Below the pieces are notes generated by a model. The model searched no databases. It was not told the origin of the DNA and saw only the letters and a list, made by a program, of their open reading frames with translations. Position numbers and translations under genes: made by a program. This document shows, piece after piece, positions 42,815 to 52,894 of a stretch of DNA of 64,000 bases. The number at the start of each line of letters is the position of its first letter. Position 1 is the first letter of the stretch. Source of the DNA: Berghia stephanieae (lineage: Eukaryota; Mollusca; Gastropoda; Nudibranchia; Aeolidiidae); contig CM067442.1 of the NCBI GenBank assembly GCA_034508935.3, positions 93,603,652 to 93,667,651 of the forward strand, written 5' to 3'.

Positions 42815-43020
42815 ACACGTATTAAAAAATGCAAAAAACTCGTACTTCAATAAATATCGATCAATTAAAATGCATCATCGATCTTTATTTGAAGGACACT
42901 TAAAGTCCGAAATTTGAACAAAAAACTGACGACGTGGGTCGTTTTAATCCGATCGATATTTGAAGGACAAGTTTCTGACAAAAATTTAATAATTTTTTTT
43001 TTCAGATTCTACGACTGATC
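42815..43020. mobile_element. Palindromic MITE P, diverged copy
   Basis: Left arm AACACGTATTAAAAAATGC, CTCGTACTTCAATAAATATC, GATCAATTAAAATG. Right arm GTGGGTCGTTTTAATC, GATCGATATTTGAAGGACAA, GATTCTACGAC. The centre is rearranged by an extra TTTATTTGAAGGACAC. Confidence 0.6.
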
Positions 43021-43224
43021 GTCATCAACTAATATTTGAAGTAAAAATGTTAATAAAGATTTTAATAGTTTATTTCTTCAAAGTCTGGCAGTAATGATCT
43101 AAGTTTAATTCATTGGTTAGGTTTTATTTGTAATTATGAAAACGTGATATTCATGTAAATGGAATCCAGTTTATAAAAAAATCATTTCCTCTGTTGTAAT
43201 GGATCATGGCTTTTATTCATTTTG

Positions 43225-43338
43225 GCGAAGTCCCTGGTTTGAGAGTATTTTGCCAAGATGAGGGTCTTTAAATCGATCGATATTTGGCCATTTTTTAATA
43301 CTTGTTTTTTCAGAGTATGTAGTTAACTGGTCAAATAC
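43225..43338 (+). mobile_element. Palindromic MITE P, right half
   Basis: GGCGAAGTCCCTGGTTTGAG, TTGCCAAGATGAGGGTC, AAATCGATCGATATTTGG, TCAGAGTATGTAGTTAACTG. Confidence 0.75.
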
Positions 43339-43584
43339 AATTCAATACATACTGTGCTCATTCACCATGATTGGGACCAAAGTATGATTGTGAAATCAAT
43401 CACTCGTATCCGACTCAAAGGATTTATAATCAATTACCAGTTTTGTAAAGCAAATATTTTTTATGACGCAGGCAAATTTACATTTCATACCCTCAAGCTT
43501 TGGATCTTTCTTTGTTTATGCAGATAATTTCGATTAACAAAATAAAATTATAATAATAATAATAATGTTGATATTGTAAGCATC

Positions 43585-43655
43585 GGTATCTAGGGACCCC
43601 TTGTCACGCCATTTGAGCACGTTTTAGTGATATTGCGCCATAGAGAAGCTCAATT
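43585..43655 (+). repeat. SINE-C 3' tail fragment
   Basis: TAGGGACCCCTTGTCACGCC, TTTGAGCACGTTTTAGTG and ATATTGCGCCATAGAGAAGC. Confidence 0.6.
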
Positions 43656-43659
43656 ATCT

Positions 43660-44158
43660 TTTTGTTTTTGTCTTTATTTCATGGAAACGCTTTTCACACG
43701 ATTGCTATAATAATATCACCTTCGATCCTGATCGAATATTAAATCGTTAACGAGCAGATTAGCTCCAAATATTCTACGATCGACATGAGTGAGTCATCCT
43801 TATTTTTATCGTTTTGAAGGTGATAAAGGCTCATGGGAAAAATAGATTTAAGTCTTGAAAACGTACTGACATTTCATTCCTCCAATTTATTTCATTAAGT
43901 GGTGGATAAATAAAGAGATAAAAGCAGACCTTAACAATATATATGATGTTTTATTGTATGCATTATTGTAGCATGTATTATTGAGACTGAATTTACGAAC
44001 CGGTTTCAAACCGCATTTCGATTTTGGGAGCGATGGCAGTATGAAATATATTTAATAGGTATCAAAATAAAAGTCGTTTTTATATCTCTCGCCACCACAT
44101 AATTAGAATAGATAGAATTGGAGCTAAATTCTTGCTCAAGAAAAAAAAATAATGAAGG
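43660..44158. other. No gene recognised
   Basis: Unique AT-rich sequence between the SINE tail and the CT array. Confidence 0.4.
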
Positions 44159-44200
44159 AGTCTCTCTCCCTTTTCTCTCTCTCTCTTTTCTCTCCCTCTG

Positions 44201-44233
<33 letters not shown>

Positions 44234-44385
44234 TTCTTTCTTTCACTCTCTCCCTCTCTCTTTCTCTCTCTTTCTCTTTCTTTCTCTCTCTCTCTATCTC
44301 TCTATTTCTTTCTCTCTCGTTCTATTTTTGTCAATTCTTTCCCCCCTCTCTCTCACTCTCCCCTCCCCCTTCCCTCTCCCATCAG
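44159..44385 (+). repeat. (CT)n/(CTTT)n microsatellite
   Basis: Pyrimidine-rich tract of about 220 bp; Ser/Leu/Phe frames are compositional. Confidence 0.95.
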
Positions 44386-44520
44386 GACAGATCACAAGGG
44401 GTATACACTCTTCGATTTTTACTTTAAAAAAAGATTTTTTGCATGTGCCTGAGATTCAGGAATAAAGTAAAAAAAAAAATTACATGAAAATTACAAGAAC
44501 AACAATACTGCCTCTAAGAA

Positions 44521-44752
44521 AAAACGTTTGTAAAATTTTGCAAAAAAACAAAACAAACTCGACCTTAAAATATCGATCGAGTAAAATAACTCTCATCTTG
44601 GCAAAAACTCTCATACCTGGGACTTCGCAGATATTCCAGATTTGAAAGTTTTTATATAATGAGGGTCAATTTAATCGATCGATATTTATTGAAGGTCAAG
44701 TTTTCTGGTCAAAATTTTAATGAAATGTTTTGTTTTATTCAGAGTAGACGTC
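44521..44752. mobile_element. Palindromic MITE P, full copy
   Basis: Left arm ATATCGATCGAGTAAAATAA, CTCATCTTGGCAAAAACTC; centre TGGGACTTCGCAGATATTCC; right arm AATGAGGGTCAATTTAATCG, ATCGATATTTATTGAAGG and TTTTCTGGTCAAAATTTTAA to CAGAGTAGACG. Confidence 0.8.
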
Positions 44753-44896
44753 TACTGCAGAGTAATCACAATTATTGTTGTCCATGAAATGGACCAGAGA
44801 ACGACAGACTTGCTCTATGGCATGAATCAATCACTGCGTTTCCAAGGTGGACATTATATTGAACATTGGCTCTGGTTTAGCAGAGCCGTGTTTGTT

Positions 44897-45138
44897 AACC
44901 CTTTACTGTCGTATTATGAAAATACAATTTTAAAGCATTTTGGTCAGAAAACTTCTCTTCCAATTATTGATCAATTAAAATGACCCTAATCGTGTCAAAA
45001 ACTTTCAAACCCGGGACTTCCGTTGGGAAGTCCCAGGTTTGAGAGTTTTTGAAAAGATTAGGGTCATTTTAAATTTATTGATAATTTAAGGACGAGTTTT
45101 CTGTCCAAAATGTTTTAGACGTCTTTCCCCCAGAGAAA
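44897..45138. mobile_element. Palindromic MITE P, full copy, TTAA-flanked
   Basis: TTAACCCTTTACTGTCGTA gives TTAA plus the end. Then TTTTGGTCAGAAAACTTCTC and ATTGATCAATTAAAATGACC; centre CCCGGGACTTCCGTTGGGAA; right arm TTTGAGAGTTTTTGAAAAG and GACGAGTTTTCTGTCC to CCCCAGAGAAAGG. Confidence 0.85.
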
Positions 45139-45328
45139 GGTTGTTATTAGCGGTGATACGCGGCACACTACAAGATGACCTTTTACACTTTGTAGACTTC
45201 TACTCAATAACATAGGTTTTATACCATAGATATTTTCAGGGAGTCACGTGTTTCATAATTTTTGACAAATTGAGTACCATTTTAGTCGATCAATATAAAA
45301 AGGAAGAAAAGGATTTAAGGCCAAAATG

Positions 45329-45486
45329 CCCCCCCCCCCCCCAAAAAAAAAAAAAAACCCAAACAAAAAAAAAAACAAAAAAAAAATACAAGATACAAAA
45401 AAACAAAACAAAAACAAACAAAAAAAAAACAAACAAAAAAAAAAAAAAAAAAAAAAAAAAAAACAAAAAAGAAAACCAAAAAACCC
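45329..45486 (+). repeat. C-run then A-rich tract
   Basis: 12 C then long A runs broken by C, G and T. Lys-rich frames are compositional. Confidence 0.95.
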
Positions 45487-45536
45487 CAGTCGTTAATGTG
45501 TATACGATGGCCTGGATATTTGAATGATGCTTTAAT

Positions 45537-45707
45537 TATGTAGACGGCAAGAGAGGAAGAGGTAGACCAACAAGAAGCTGGGAACAAGATATATGTGAAT
45601 GGCTGGGAATGACAGCAACTCAAGCAAGTAGACTGGCGGAAAACCGTAATCTGTTTCGCAAGAAAGTTCGGGAAGCAACGTCCTACGCAGGATCAGCTGA
45701 CTAGATG
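45537..45707 (+). pseudogene. RTE-like LINE ORF2 3' end
   Basis: Open frame 45540-45704 reads VDGKRGRGRPTRSWEQDICE, WLGMTATQASRLAENRNL and FRKKVREATSYAGSAD then stop, followed by ATGATGATG. The basic GRGRP-x-x-W and ASRLAxxR elements are diagnostic of RTE/craniofacial-type LINE C-termini. Upstream sequence is an A-rich tract, so 5' truncation is extreme. A SINE-C starts directly at its ATG-repeat tail. Confidence 0.75.
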
Positions 45708-46012
45708 ATGATGCGCTGGTATTTGGTCTAGTGGTATGACACTTATAGTCGGTCCAGAAGGTCCAGGGTTAGATTCCCGCTCTGAGCTAGCGCATAGTTG
45801 AGTTATTGCAAAAGACCCTTTACTCACATTCTCTCACCGAACTCAAGTGCAAAATGCTGCTAACAGTGTTGTCTCTATCGGAAAAAAGTAATACCTACTA
45901 ACTGGTGTCATTCTCGTCCTGCATGTTAAGAGTTGCTGTTTGTTAGCAACACACCTTGTAAAGTGCGTTGAACACGTTTCGTGTGTGTAGCGCTATATAA
46001 ATTATCTAGATT
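45708..46012 (+). repeat. SINE-C, full length, abutting a LINE tail
   Basis: TATTTGGTCTAGTGGTATGA head, GTCCAGGGTTAGATTCCC B-box, CTCTCACCGAACTCAAGTGC, GTGTCATTCTCGTCCTGC, AAGTGCGTTGAACACGTTTC, TAGCGCTATATAAATTAT. Confidence 0.8.
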
Positions 46013-46222
46013 TTTTTCATCTATCTGTAACGTACCGTCTAATCTGGTATAAACAAGTCGGAATGAAGCAGTTGCCAAAAAGTGAATCAAATATTACTAT
46101 AATCAGAAGTATCAAATTTTGCGATTTTGCACTCAATCAAACTTTAGTTAGTAAAACATATTATTAAAATAACGTAACAAAATTTGAGGATGTCAGGAAT
46201 AGAGTAAAAATCACTTATTTAA

Positions 46223-46348
46223 CCAGGTAACTGCTGCACTCTGGAAAGAAACGTATCTAAAATTTGGCCAGAAAACACGTCCTTCAAATATCGATCGTTT
46301 TCAATGACCCTCGTCTTGGCAATAACTGTCAAATCTGGGACGTCTCTT
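46223..46348 (+). mobile_element. Palindromic MITE P, left half
   Basis: ATTTAACCAGGTAACTGCTG, CACTCTGGAAAGAAACG, AATTTGGCCAGAAAACACGT, ATATCGATCGTTTTCAATGA, CCCTCGTCTTGGCAATAAC; it stops at the centre. Confidence 0.75.
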
Positions 46349-47330
46349 GGGGCGTAAAATGAGTAACCTTATCTGTATTAGGTAACAACGTTGACTTTGT
46401 TTAAAAGACGTTTAAAATGCCTTTCAAGCATGATGGTTCGTCTCATGTGTCTTGGAACCCATGGTAATACCAATGCAGCACATCAAGTAGATTATGCATT
46501 ATACACAGTCACGTTTTTGTTGAAGTTTTTGTTTTTGTTTTGGTAGTTTTATTCGGTCACGAAGCATTGGCAACTTCGTAAATCCCATCAACATGCCAGT
46601 TTGATCTCTTACAATTTGATGTGAAATTAATTGTAGGAAAAGAACAATATTACACAAACAAATTAACATTATGGTGGGCTATTCAACCAGTCGACGAGAA
46701 ATTTAAAGTGCTGTTAATCACGCAAACATGAGAGTGACTGTGTTTGATGTTTCCGATTAATATTATCAAAGGCTCCAATAGAGGGGAAATTAATGAGTCA
46801 CATTCGATTGTAAATGAATGATGTGGAAAATATGGCTGTCTATAGAGGACGTCAGCCGGATGTGACCTTAATTTAACGTTAAGCCATGTATTTTTCATTC
46901 ATGATCTCAAAGTTAAACTATGGCAATTTTTCTGGGAATGCCAAAACATATGCAACAATATGATTTATGTGGGCCATACCTAATTTCCGACATGATGTTA
47001 TAGAATTGAAATATCTTAATTGAAGTCAGCTTCTCATTTCTTTGTTAACTAAAACCAAACAACGGAAGTTTTGGGACAGCACAATAATAAATAACAAATA
47101 ACGTTGTTACCTCACAACAACATACGTGAAGAGTGAAGTGATACTGTTAGAGAGTAGAAGATGATCATGTGTCGCAAGCCACACACCTTACACATAAAGT
47201 TGGGACGTCACAATAACCAAAGTGAAGTTTTACGGTTAGAGAGTGGAAGATGTCAGTGTGTTGCACACCACAATGTAATTATCAAACACTACGGTAAGTT
47301 TTTGGTAAACAAAACGTATTAATCCATAAT
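46349..47330. other. No gene recognised
   Basis: About 1 kb of unique sequence. Two short direct-repeat segments lie around 47125 and 47235 (GTGAAGTGATACTGTTAG and GTGAAGTTTTACGGTTAG with GAGAGTAGAAGATG). Confidence 0.4.
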
Positions 47331-47404
47331 CTAAAAAAAACAAACAAACAAACAAAAAAAAACAAAAAAAAAAAAAAACAACAAAAACAATAACAACAAA
47401 CAAT

Positions 47405-47640
47405 GCGTTTTGAAAATTTTGACCAGAAAATTTGTTCCTCAAGTATCAATCGTTTAAAATGTCCGCCAGCTTCTCAAAACTCTCAAATCCGTGACTTCGG
47501 CTTTGGCAAGAATTATCGTTTTTCAAATATTTACATGTCTCAGGTGTAAGACTTTTTAACATGGTGAGGGTCATTTTAATCGATCGATATTTGAAGCCCG
47601 AGTTCTCTGGTCAAAATTTAAAAAAGAAAAGATATATATG
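47405..47640. mobile_element. Palindromic MITE P, full but diverged
   Basis: Left arm TTTTGAAAATTTTGACCAG, CAAGTATCAATCGTTTAAAA; right arm AACATGGTGAGGGTCATTTT, AATCGATCGATATTTGAAGC and CTCTGGTCAAAATTT. The centre is altered and longer. Confidence 0.7.
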
Positions 47641-47956
47641 GCAGTATAAAAAGATGAATAAAACAATCGGACAATCGCACTTTAACAGAAACCAATCGAC
47701 TGACTTGGCCCATATTGGCGTGCATTGACAAAAGCCCTTTTACATTTCGGCTAGAAAAGTTTTACCTTTAATTGTCACCCACCTAGTCAATCCGATACTG
47801 TGTTGGAATGAACAAAATGGAAAAACTGAGTTTAAGGTCATAAAATATTTTTTGATCTAATGGAACAAAACTTCGCCTCTTCTAATAAGTCAAATATTTT
47901 AACACAAAATGTAAAACTTTAGCATATCATTCAAATTAAACATCAGGTTCACCCCA

Positions 47957-48434
47957 TTTCATACCGTTTTGAAACGATTGGTAACAAATATGGATGAAGT
48001 TCAAAGAAGTTTCGGGTTTGAGGATTTTATGTCATTTTAATACATCGATGTATGGTGTGAAGGTTTTGTGACCAAACATTTTATTTTAAAAGTGTTTTGT
48101 CTGTGCATATCACAGCAGTGTATTGTTAAAACATATTAATATTATTTATGTAGCGTAAACTTTGCACGTTATTTTCTCAAAACAATTGGATGTGTTTCAT
48201 ACCGTTTTGAAACGATTGGTAACAAATAGGGATGAAGTTCAAAGGAGTCTCGGGTTTGAGGATTTTATGTCATTTTAATACATCGATGTATGGTGTGAAG
48301 GTTTTGTGACCAAACATTTTATTTTAAAAGTGTTTTGTCTGTGCATATCACAGCAGTGTATTGTTAAAACATATTAATATTATTTATGTAGCGTAAACTT
48401 TGTACGTTATTTTCGCAAAACCATTGGATGTGTT
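47957..48434 (+). repeat. 238-bp tandem duplication
   Basis: Unit 1 47957-48194, unit 2 48195-48434. Both begin TTTCATACCGTTTTGAAACG and differ at only about eight positions (for example AAATATGG/AAATAGGG and TTTGCACG/TTTGTACG). Inside each is a diverged MITE P arm of the TTTTGTC subfamily (TCGGGTTTGAGGATTTTATG, CATCGATGTATGG, GTGTTTTGTCTGTGCATATC). Confidence 0.95.
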
Positions 48435-48799
48435 GAATTATGTAATGTTCAACAAGGGAATTTACACTCAGGTCTGTAAAAGTCTAATCTAGTCTCCTCA
48501 CCATTCGCAAACGACTGAGCTCAACCCCCAATTGCCAGAAATGTATCACTCAAATGTAATTATACTTTGGCAATCTACCTTTTTAAAATGCAAATAACCC
48601 AATAATCCTGCCTGCCAAGAATGTTTTCTCTTAATTAAACCCTCGTATTCATTTATATATTATGTAACTTATTAATTACGGATTGTTACCATGCCCTAAA
48701 CGCTTTTAATATTAATCTCTTCCTCATTACGTTAATAACCATTTATAATTAACTGTCAAACGCCTCCGAAGTGGATCAGTATTTGAGCACCCGCTACAT

Positions 48800-49025
48800 G
48801 GACCAGTTGACGACGGCACTCTGGAAGAACTCGTATATAAATATTTGGCCAGAACGCTCGTCCTTCTAATATCGACCAGTTAACAATGATTCTCATCTTG
48901 AACTCTCAGATCTGGGACTTCGTGAAGAAGTTTTTAAAAAATTAGATTCTTTTAACGATAGATACCCGAAGGACTGGATTTCTGGCCAAAATTTTACATT
49001 CGTATTTTTTCAGATTGCGGCAGAA
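48800..49025. mobile_element. Palindromic MITE P, full copy
   Basis: GACCAGTTGACGACGGCACT end, TTTGGCCAGAACGCTCGTCC, centre CTGGGACTTCGTGAAGAAG, right arm GACTGGATTTCTGGCCAAAA and CAGATTGCGGCAG. Confidence 0.8.
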
Positions 49026-49029
49026 TTGC

Positions 49030-50065
49030 CAATTTCTGTCTCAAAGACGAGACTTTCACGTGATTTAATTATTCATTTCGTTTTGATCGTTAATATTTCG
49101 CCAACTTGATCTCAATTTCAAAATGATCTGAGAATTAAAATACCCAGCTGTCCTTCAACATCACGGGGAAAGAGTGACTGTTGCAGCATTCTTTACTCCT
49201 TTACAGAAGTGCAAAGAGAAGTTAACTATGGCAGTCGAACGGGTGGATGGAATAATGAAATGAAACATTAAACAGACTGGGGGGAAAGTGGACGATCTGA
49301 TAAAAAGAATGGCTTGGGTCAATCCGTTTAAGGAAAGGGAAGTCACAATCTAATCAAATCAGGAGTGAGATGACATTTGGAGACGCCCCGTCTGGTTTAA
49401 AAAGAGCTTTCCCGTGTTACTTTGTATACCCAGGTTGGTATGGCAGGACTGAAGAGCAGAGAGCTGGGAGATTTTTGCGATTTCTATTCAATTTGCTTAA
49501 GTTGTGGTTTGTGGTCCCTGTCTCATACTTTCCTTCAAATATTTTGAGAATGTGTATCTGTCGCCACAGAAATGTGTCAGACAGAAACTAACGATTACTT
49601 CATTTTGAGATGATTGAAAAAAAAATTGTATATTTATTTGTATTTCTTTTGTTGTTTCTTTGGAGGGGGTACGCTCTTGAGATTTTTAAGATAATTTCAG
49701 TACCATTTAAAGCGATGCAATGACAATGGGATGAGAAAGGAGTATCGTTTGATGTCAAGTTTAGATTTGCACTCAAAATAGTAAGGCCAGTTGTTCAAAT
49801 AGATAATAGAAAAGAGCCAGGAGCAGTCTATTTGTGTAAAAAATTAAAATCAGACCTATGGTTATAATTGTCTTTAATTAATAAATGATGTCCCTCCTTC
49901 TCTTTCTCAATGACTTTTATAGAGAAAGAATCAATACTAATATTCACAAGTTTGGTTCCTCGGTTGTTCCAATACAAATTCGTAACAAATGCACAGTCCA
50001 AAAAAAAATCACAAAAGGTTGGATGGAAAATAGAGATATTAGTATTGCGAGAGATAAAGCAATGC
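49030..50065. other. No gene recognised
   Basis: Unique sequence. Open frames of up to 73 codons show no domain. Confidence 0.4.
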
Positions 50066-50074
50066 GTAGGAAGA

Positions 50075-50194
50075 TTTCTTCTTCTAGTTCCATGCTGTCA
50101 GGCTTCGGATACTGCATGAATTATCTCTCTCATTCCTCCCTGTCTCTTGCCTTTCAAACAGCTCTTGGATTGTTAGGCTGTGAAGCCTTCAGTT
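50075..50194 (-). mobile_element. Extremely 5'-truncated LINE of the 19843 family, 9-bp target duplication
   Basis: The complement matches the last 120 bp of the LINE at 19843-20761: CTAACAATCCAAGAGCTG, AGAGACAGGGAGGAATG, GAGATAATTCATGCAGTAT and the AGAAGAAGAA tail, with a few small indels. Flanks gtaggaaga at 50066-50074 and 50195-50203 are identical. It defines the family 3' end independently. Confidence 0.85.
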
Positions 50195-50203
50195 GTAGGA
50201 AGA

Positions 50204-50900
50204 ATAAAAGCAGTAATGTAAATGATAAGCTGCCGTAATTAAATACGGTAAATAAATACATAAACGAACGGATAACCATCACGTGAGTGAATAGGTTAAA
50301 ACATAAACCATAATATTTTCTTTTCAAAAAAGGGTGGATTCGTATTTTAATGCATGTGTGGGCTAATAAGTCTATATTATCTGGCATTTAACCAAGGCCA
50401 TAAAGTATTCATAAAAACGAGAATATTAGTCAATAGTCATAAATCTATGTAGACAAAATGATCAGATTCAATAATATGGAATTCTACCATTGACAGGTTT
50501 GCTATACACTTTAAAGAAATCTTAGGCTTTTGATAAGATTGGAATTGCTTCAAAAAAAAGTTTTATGGACCAACTGTGAAAGATGTTCGACTGTCTGGCC
50601 CAGATGATCTTGTGTCCAATGTCATTTCCGGCTAGATTGGTTTCTGATTTGGTTTGAGAAAGTAACGGACTGCAGGTGGTCAGAAAGAACTCATCAAAAG
50701 AAGCTTTTTTATGGATCAGAACGTAACTTTCGAGCTTACGTATTTCCTGACCTTCCTGTACGGCCGCAATCCGACAAATACTGTTTTTCATTTAGACCAG
50801 AAATATGTATCTTCGAATGTCAATCGATTCAGATGACTCCGCAACGTGTAAAAAACTCTAATAAACCTTTGACTGTATATCTGGATTTTTAAAAAGTCCT
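50204..50900. other. No gene recognised
   Basis: An 89-codon minus-strand frame (50522-50791) has no recognised motif. A degraded MITE P arm (TCAATCGATTCAGATGACTC) lies near 50825. Confidence 0.4.
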
Positions 50901-50904
50901 TTAA

Positions 50905-51065
50905 AACAACATAAAGCTGAGGATTATACTGGCTACTGTAACGTGAAACGGGCAGTAGCAAATGTACAATACTCTATTCATTGAATGCTAATCTATCGCA
51001 AAGTACTCCGCCAGATCAAGCAACACAGCCACCCAACGACTGTTGGGTGAATAGGGTATTCAGAA
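50905..51065 (-). repeat. SINE-A 3' part, minus strand
   Basis: Complement of CCAACAGTCGTTGGGTGGC, GGCGGAGTACTTTGCGATAG, ATTAGC and TGCCCGTTTCACGTTACAG, matching the SINE-A body. The head is missing. Confidence 0.65.
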
Positions 51066-52195
51066 AAAGCCTCGACCAAACCAAGAATCTATACTAATGA
51101 CTTTGCTTTTTATCTACAATTCAGTCATAAGGACCCCCCCCCCCCGCCTTTCAATTTCAATGCCTGATCAGTATTCTATTTTCAAACAAATGAAATTTTC
51201 AGAGGGACAGGAGACTTGTGTCATCTTGTTCATACTCGTATAGCCATGTCAAATTACAATAGCGTAAACAATCAGTGGCAACTCATTAGTTAACATAAAC
51301 CTTTCAGTGACGCCAAAATGTTCTAATTGACAAATAGGCAATAACATAATATGATATGAACCTACCTCTCTCCCCTTTCCTTCCCTATACACAAACAAAA
51401 TCATTATATGTCCGTTGCGTACATGACAACTCAACAATTTCAATATATTCCAAGGCAAAAAATACTTGCTGATGGGTTTATTATTTCAATCTGGACCACA
51501 TCAATTTACAATTCAATCCATTTTTTTCACCATTAATGTATATAGACACTCAACTTAGATTAAGCAGGGTCCTTAGTTTGCCTAGTTGCTCAAATAAATT
51601 TTGCTGATGATACAATCCTCCAAGGTTTAAAATCATTTAAAATGAAACGACTTACAGGGCTGATATTACTTGCTTTGTCAACCGGTGTAATATAACTTTT
51701 TAGAGTTAATGTTGCTAAAACACAATAATGGATCATTCATTTTAGATAAAAAACAAAACAACTAAAGACCCTTTATAGCCCTGATAATTAAGAACTCATG
51801 AAATTGAACAAGTAAACACTATAAATATTTAGGAGTATAAATAAAGGATCAGTGAAACTGGATGTCCATGTCGGATACAGTGCTCAAACCCGAGAAACTC
51901 TTATCACATAATTTTACTCAAATATATTTTCTAAAATCTGTCTCCAGAACTCCAAACAAATTTATGTTCCAAAACAAACAAACATCCTGGTTAATTGTTT
52001 GACTAAGATAACTTTACGGTGATGAAGGTTTTTGGTAATGCACACCTTTTTTACACACCAGAAGAAACAATGTTTCAAATGAAAACAGGGAGCGGATAGT
52101 CAAAGAAAAGCTACTTTAGACTGGATTATTTAAAAACAATGATTCACTTCTGAAACCGGCCCATAATTGAGCAAAAAATGAAGGCATTTTATGTT
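51066..52195. other. Presumed intron of the receptor gene; no repeat recognised
   Basis: Lies directly 3' of the splice donor on the minus strand. It contains a C-run at about 51135 and otherwise plain AT-rich DNA. No acceptor plus exon was identified. Confidence 0.35.
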
Positions 52196-52201
52196 ACTTA
52201 C
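52196..52201 (-). promoter_or_regulatory. Splice donor (GTAAGT) closing the receptor exon
   Basis: The minus strand reads AAC followed by GTAAGT, a full match to the metazoan donor consensus after the +1 position. It falls exactly where similarity to the receptor domain stops, and it keeps the frame in phase 0. No acceptor of a following exon was identified further left in the window. Confidence 0.6.
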
Positions 52202-52894
52202 GTTTTTTAGCTCTCCATCTCTTGTAACATATCCAATAACGGGAATTTCCAAAGCGTCTGCCACAATGGCAACCGTTTGCACCGTGACATCACGACCAAC
52301 ACAAATCACAACATGGCTGCTTTGAGCTATTATTAGATCATTGACTTCATGCATCAACTCATAGACTCCTCCACTGACATTGTGAAACGAAATATGAATA
52401 AGCAGTGATATGCTATCCGATAAATTTGCTTGAAGGATGGTGATGGAATCATCAAAATAAGAATCGACTTTATCATTATCATCGTGATTATCATTTCTAT
52501 TAGATGCATGAGGCGTATTATTGGAGAAAGAACAAAACGAACTATTTTGTGATTGGCAGGGATGACTTGATTTATCGTTTGATGTGGAGTAAAAGCTGTA
52601 AAGATGACGTAGCACCCACGACGGTACCGTTTTCCGTTGGCAGTATTCACCGGATGAGGAATCACAGACATAGATGATATTCGTATATAAAAACTTGGTC
52701 TTGCTGTGATCTGTATCAGAAAATGCGGAGGTAGAGTTCGATTTAGAGCCATTATCTGGATTTGACCCGGAGGTTGCCGGGTTGCAGGCAATGACGATAA
52801 TGACCAACATGGCAAAGGAATGCCAGAATGACCCTCTGTGACGTAATTCCAGTGCGGGAGTGGTGACGATGACGTCATTTGATACTACGCGCAT
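52202..52894 (-). CDS. Putative first coding exon of an ionotropic glutamate (NMDA-type) receptor-like protein
   Basis: Open reading frame of 231 codons from an ATG at 52894. Residues about 22-37 are hydrophobic (LVIIVIAC) and look like a signal peptide; the first 21 residues would be an unusually long n-region, so Met29 is an alternative start. Residues about 40-155 are Ser/Asn/Asp-rich with several N-X-S/T sequons, fitting an extracellular segment. Residues about 160-231 (a helix, then VVICVG, an AIVADAL helix, then IPVIGY) match the strand-helix-strand pattern of the amino-terminal ligand-binding-like domain of ionotropic glutamate receptors, closest in my reading to NMDA GluN2/GluN3. At 52201-52196 the minus strand reads GTAAGT, so the exon ends after AAC in phase 0; 23 codons that stay open beyond are intron. 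The protein is partial: the rest of the domain, S1/S2 and the pore are absent. The family call is inference from fold pattern; that it is a real exon is more secure. Confidence 0.55.

Noticed and set aside
49885-50238. 117-codon plus-strand frame
   Set aside because: It crosses the minus-strand LINE stub and both target duplications; not a gene.
52354-52878. 174-codon minus-strand frame overlapping the receptor exon
   Set aside because: It is an out-of-frame shadow; the 52202-52894 frame has the leader, the domain pattern and the splice site.
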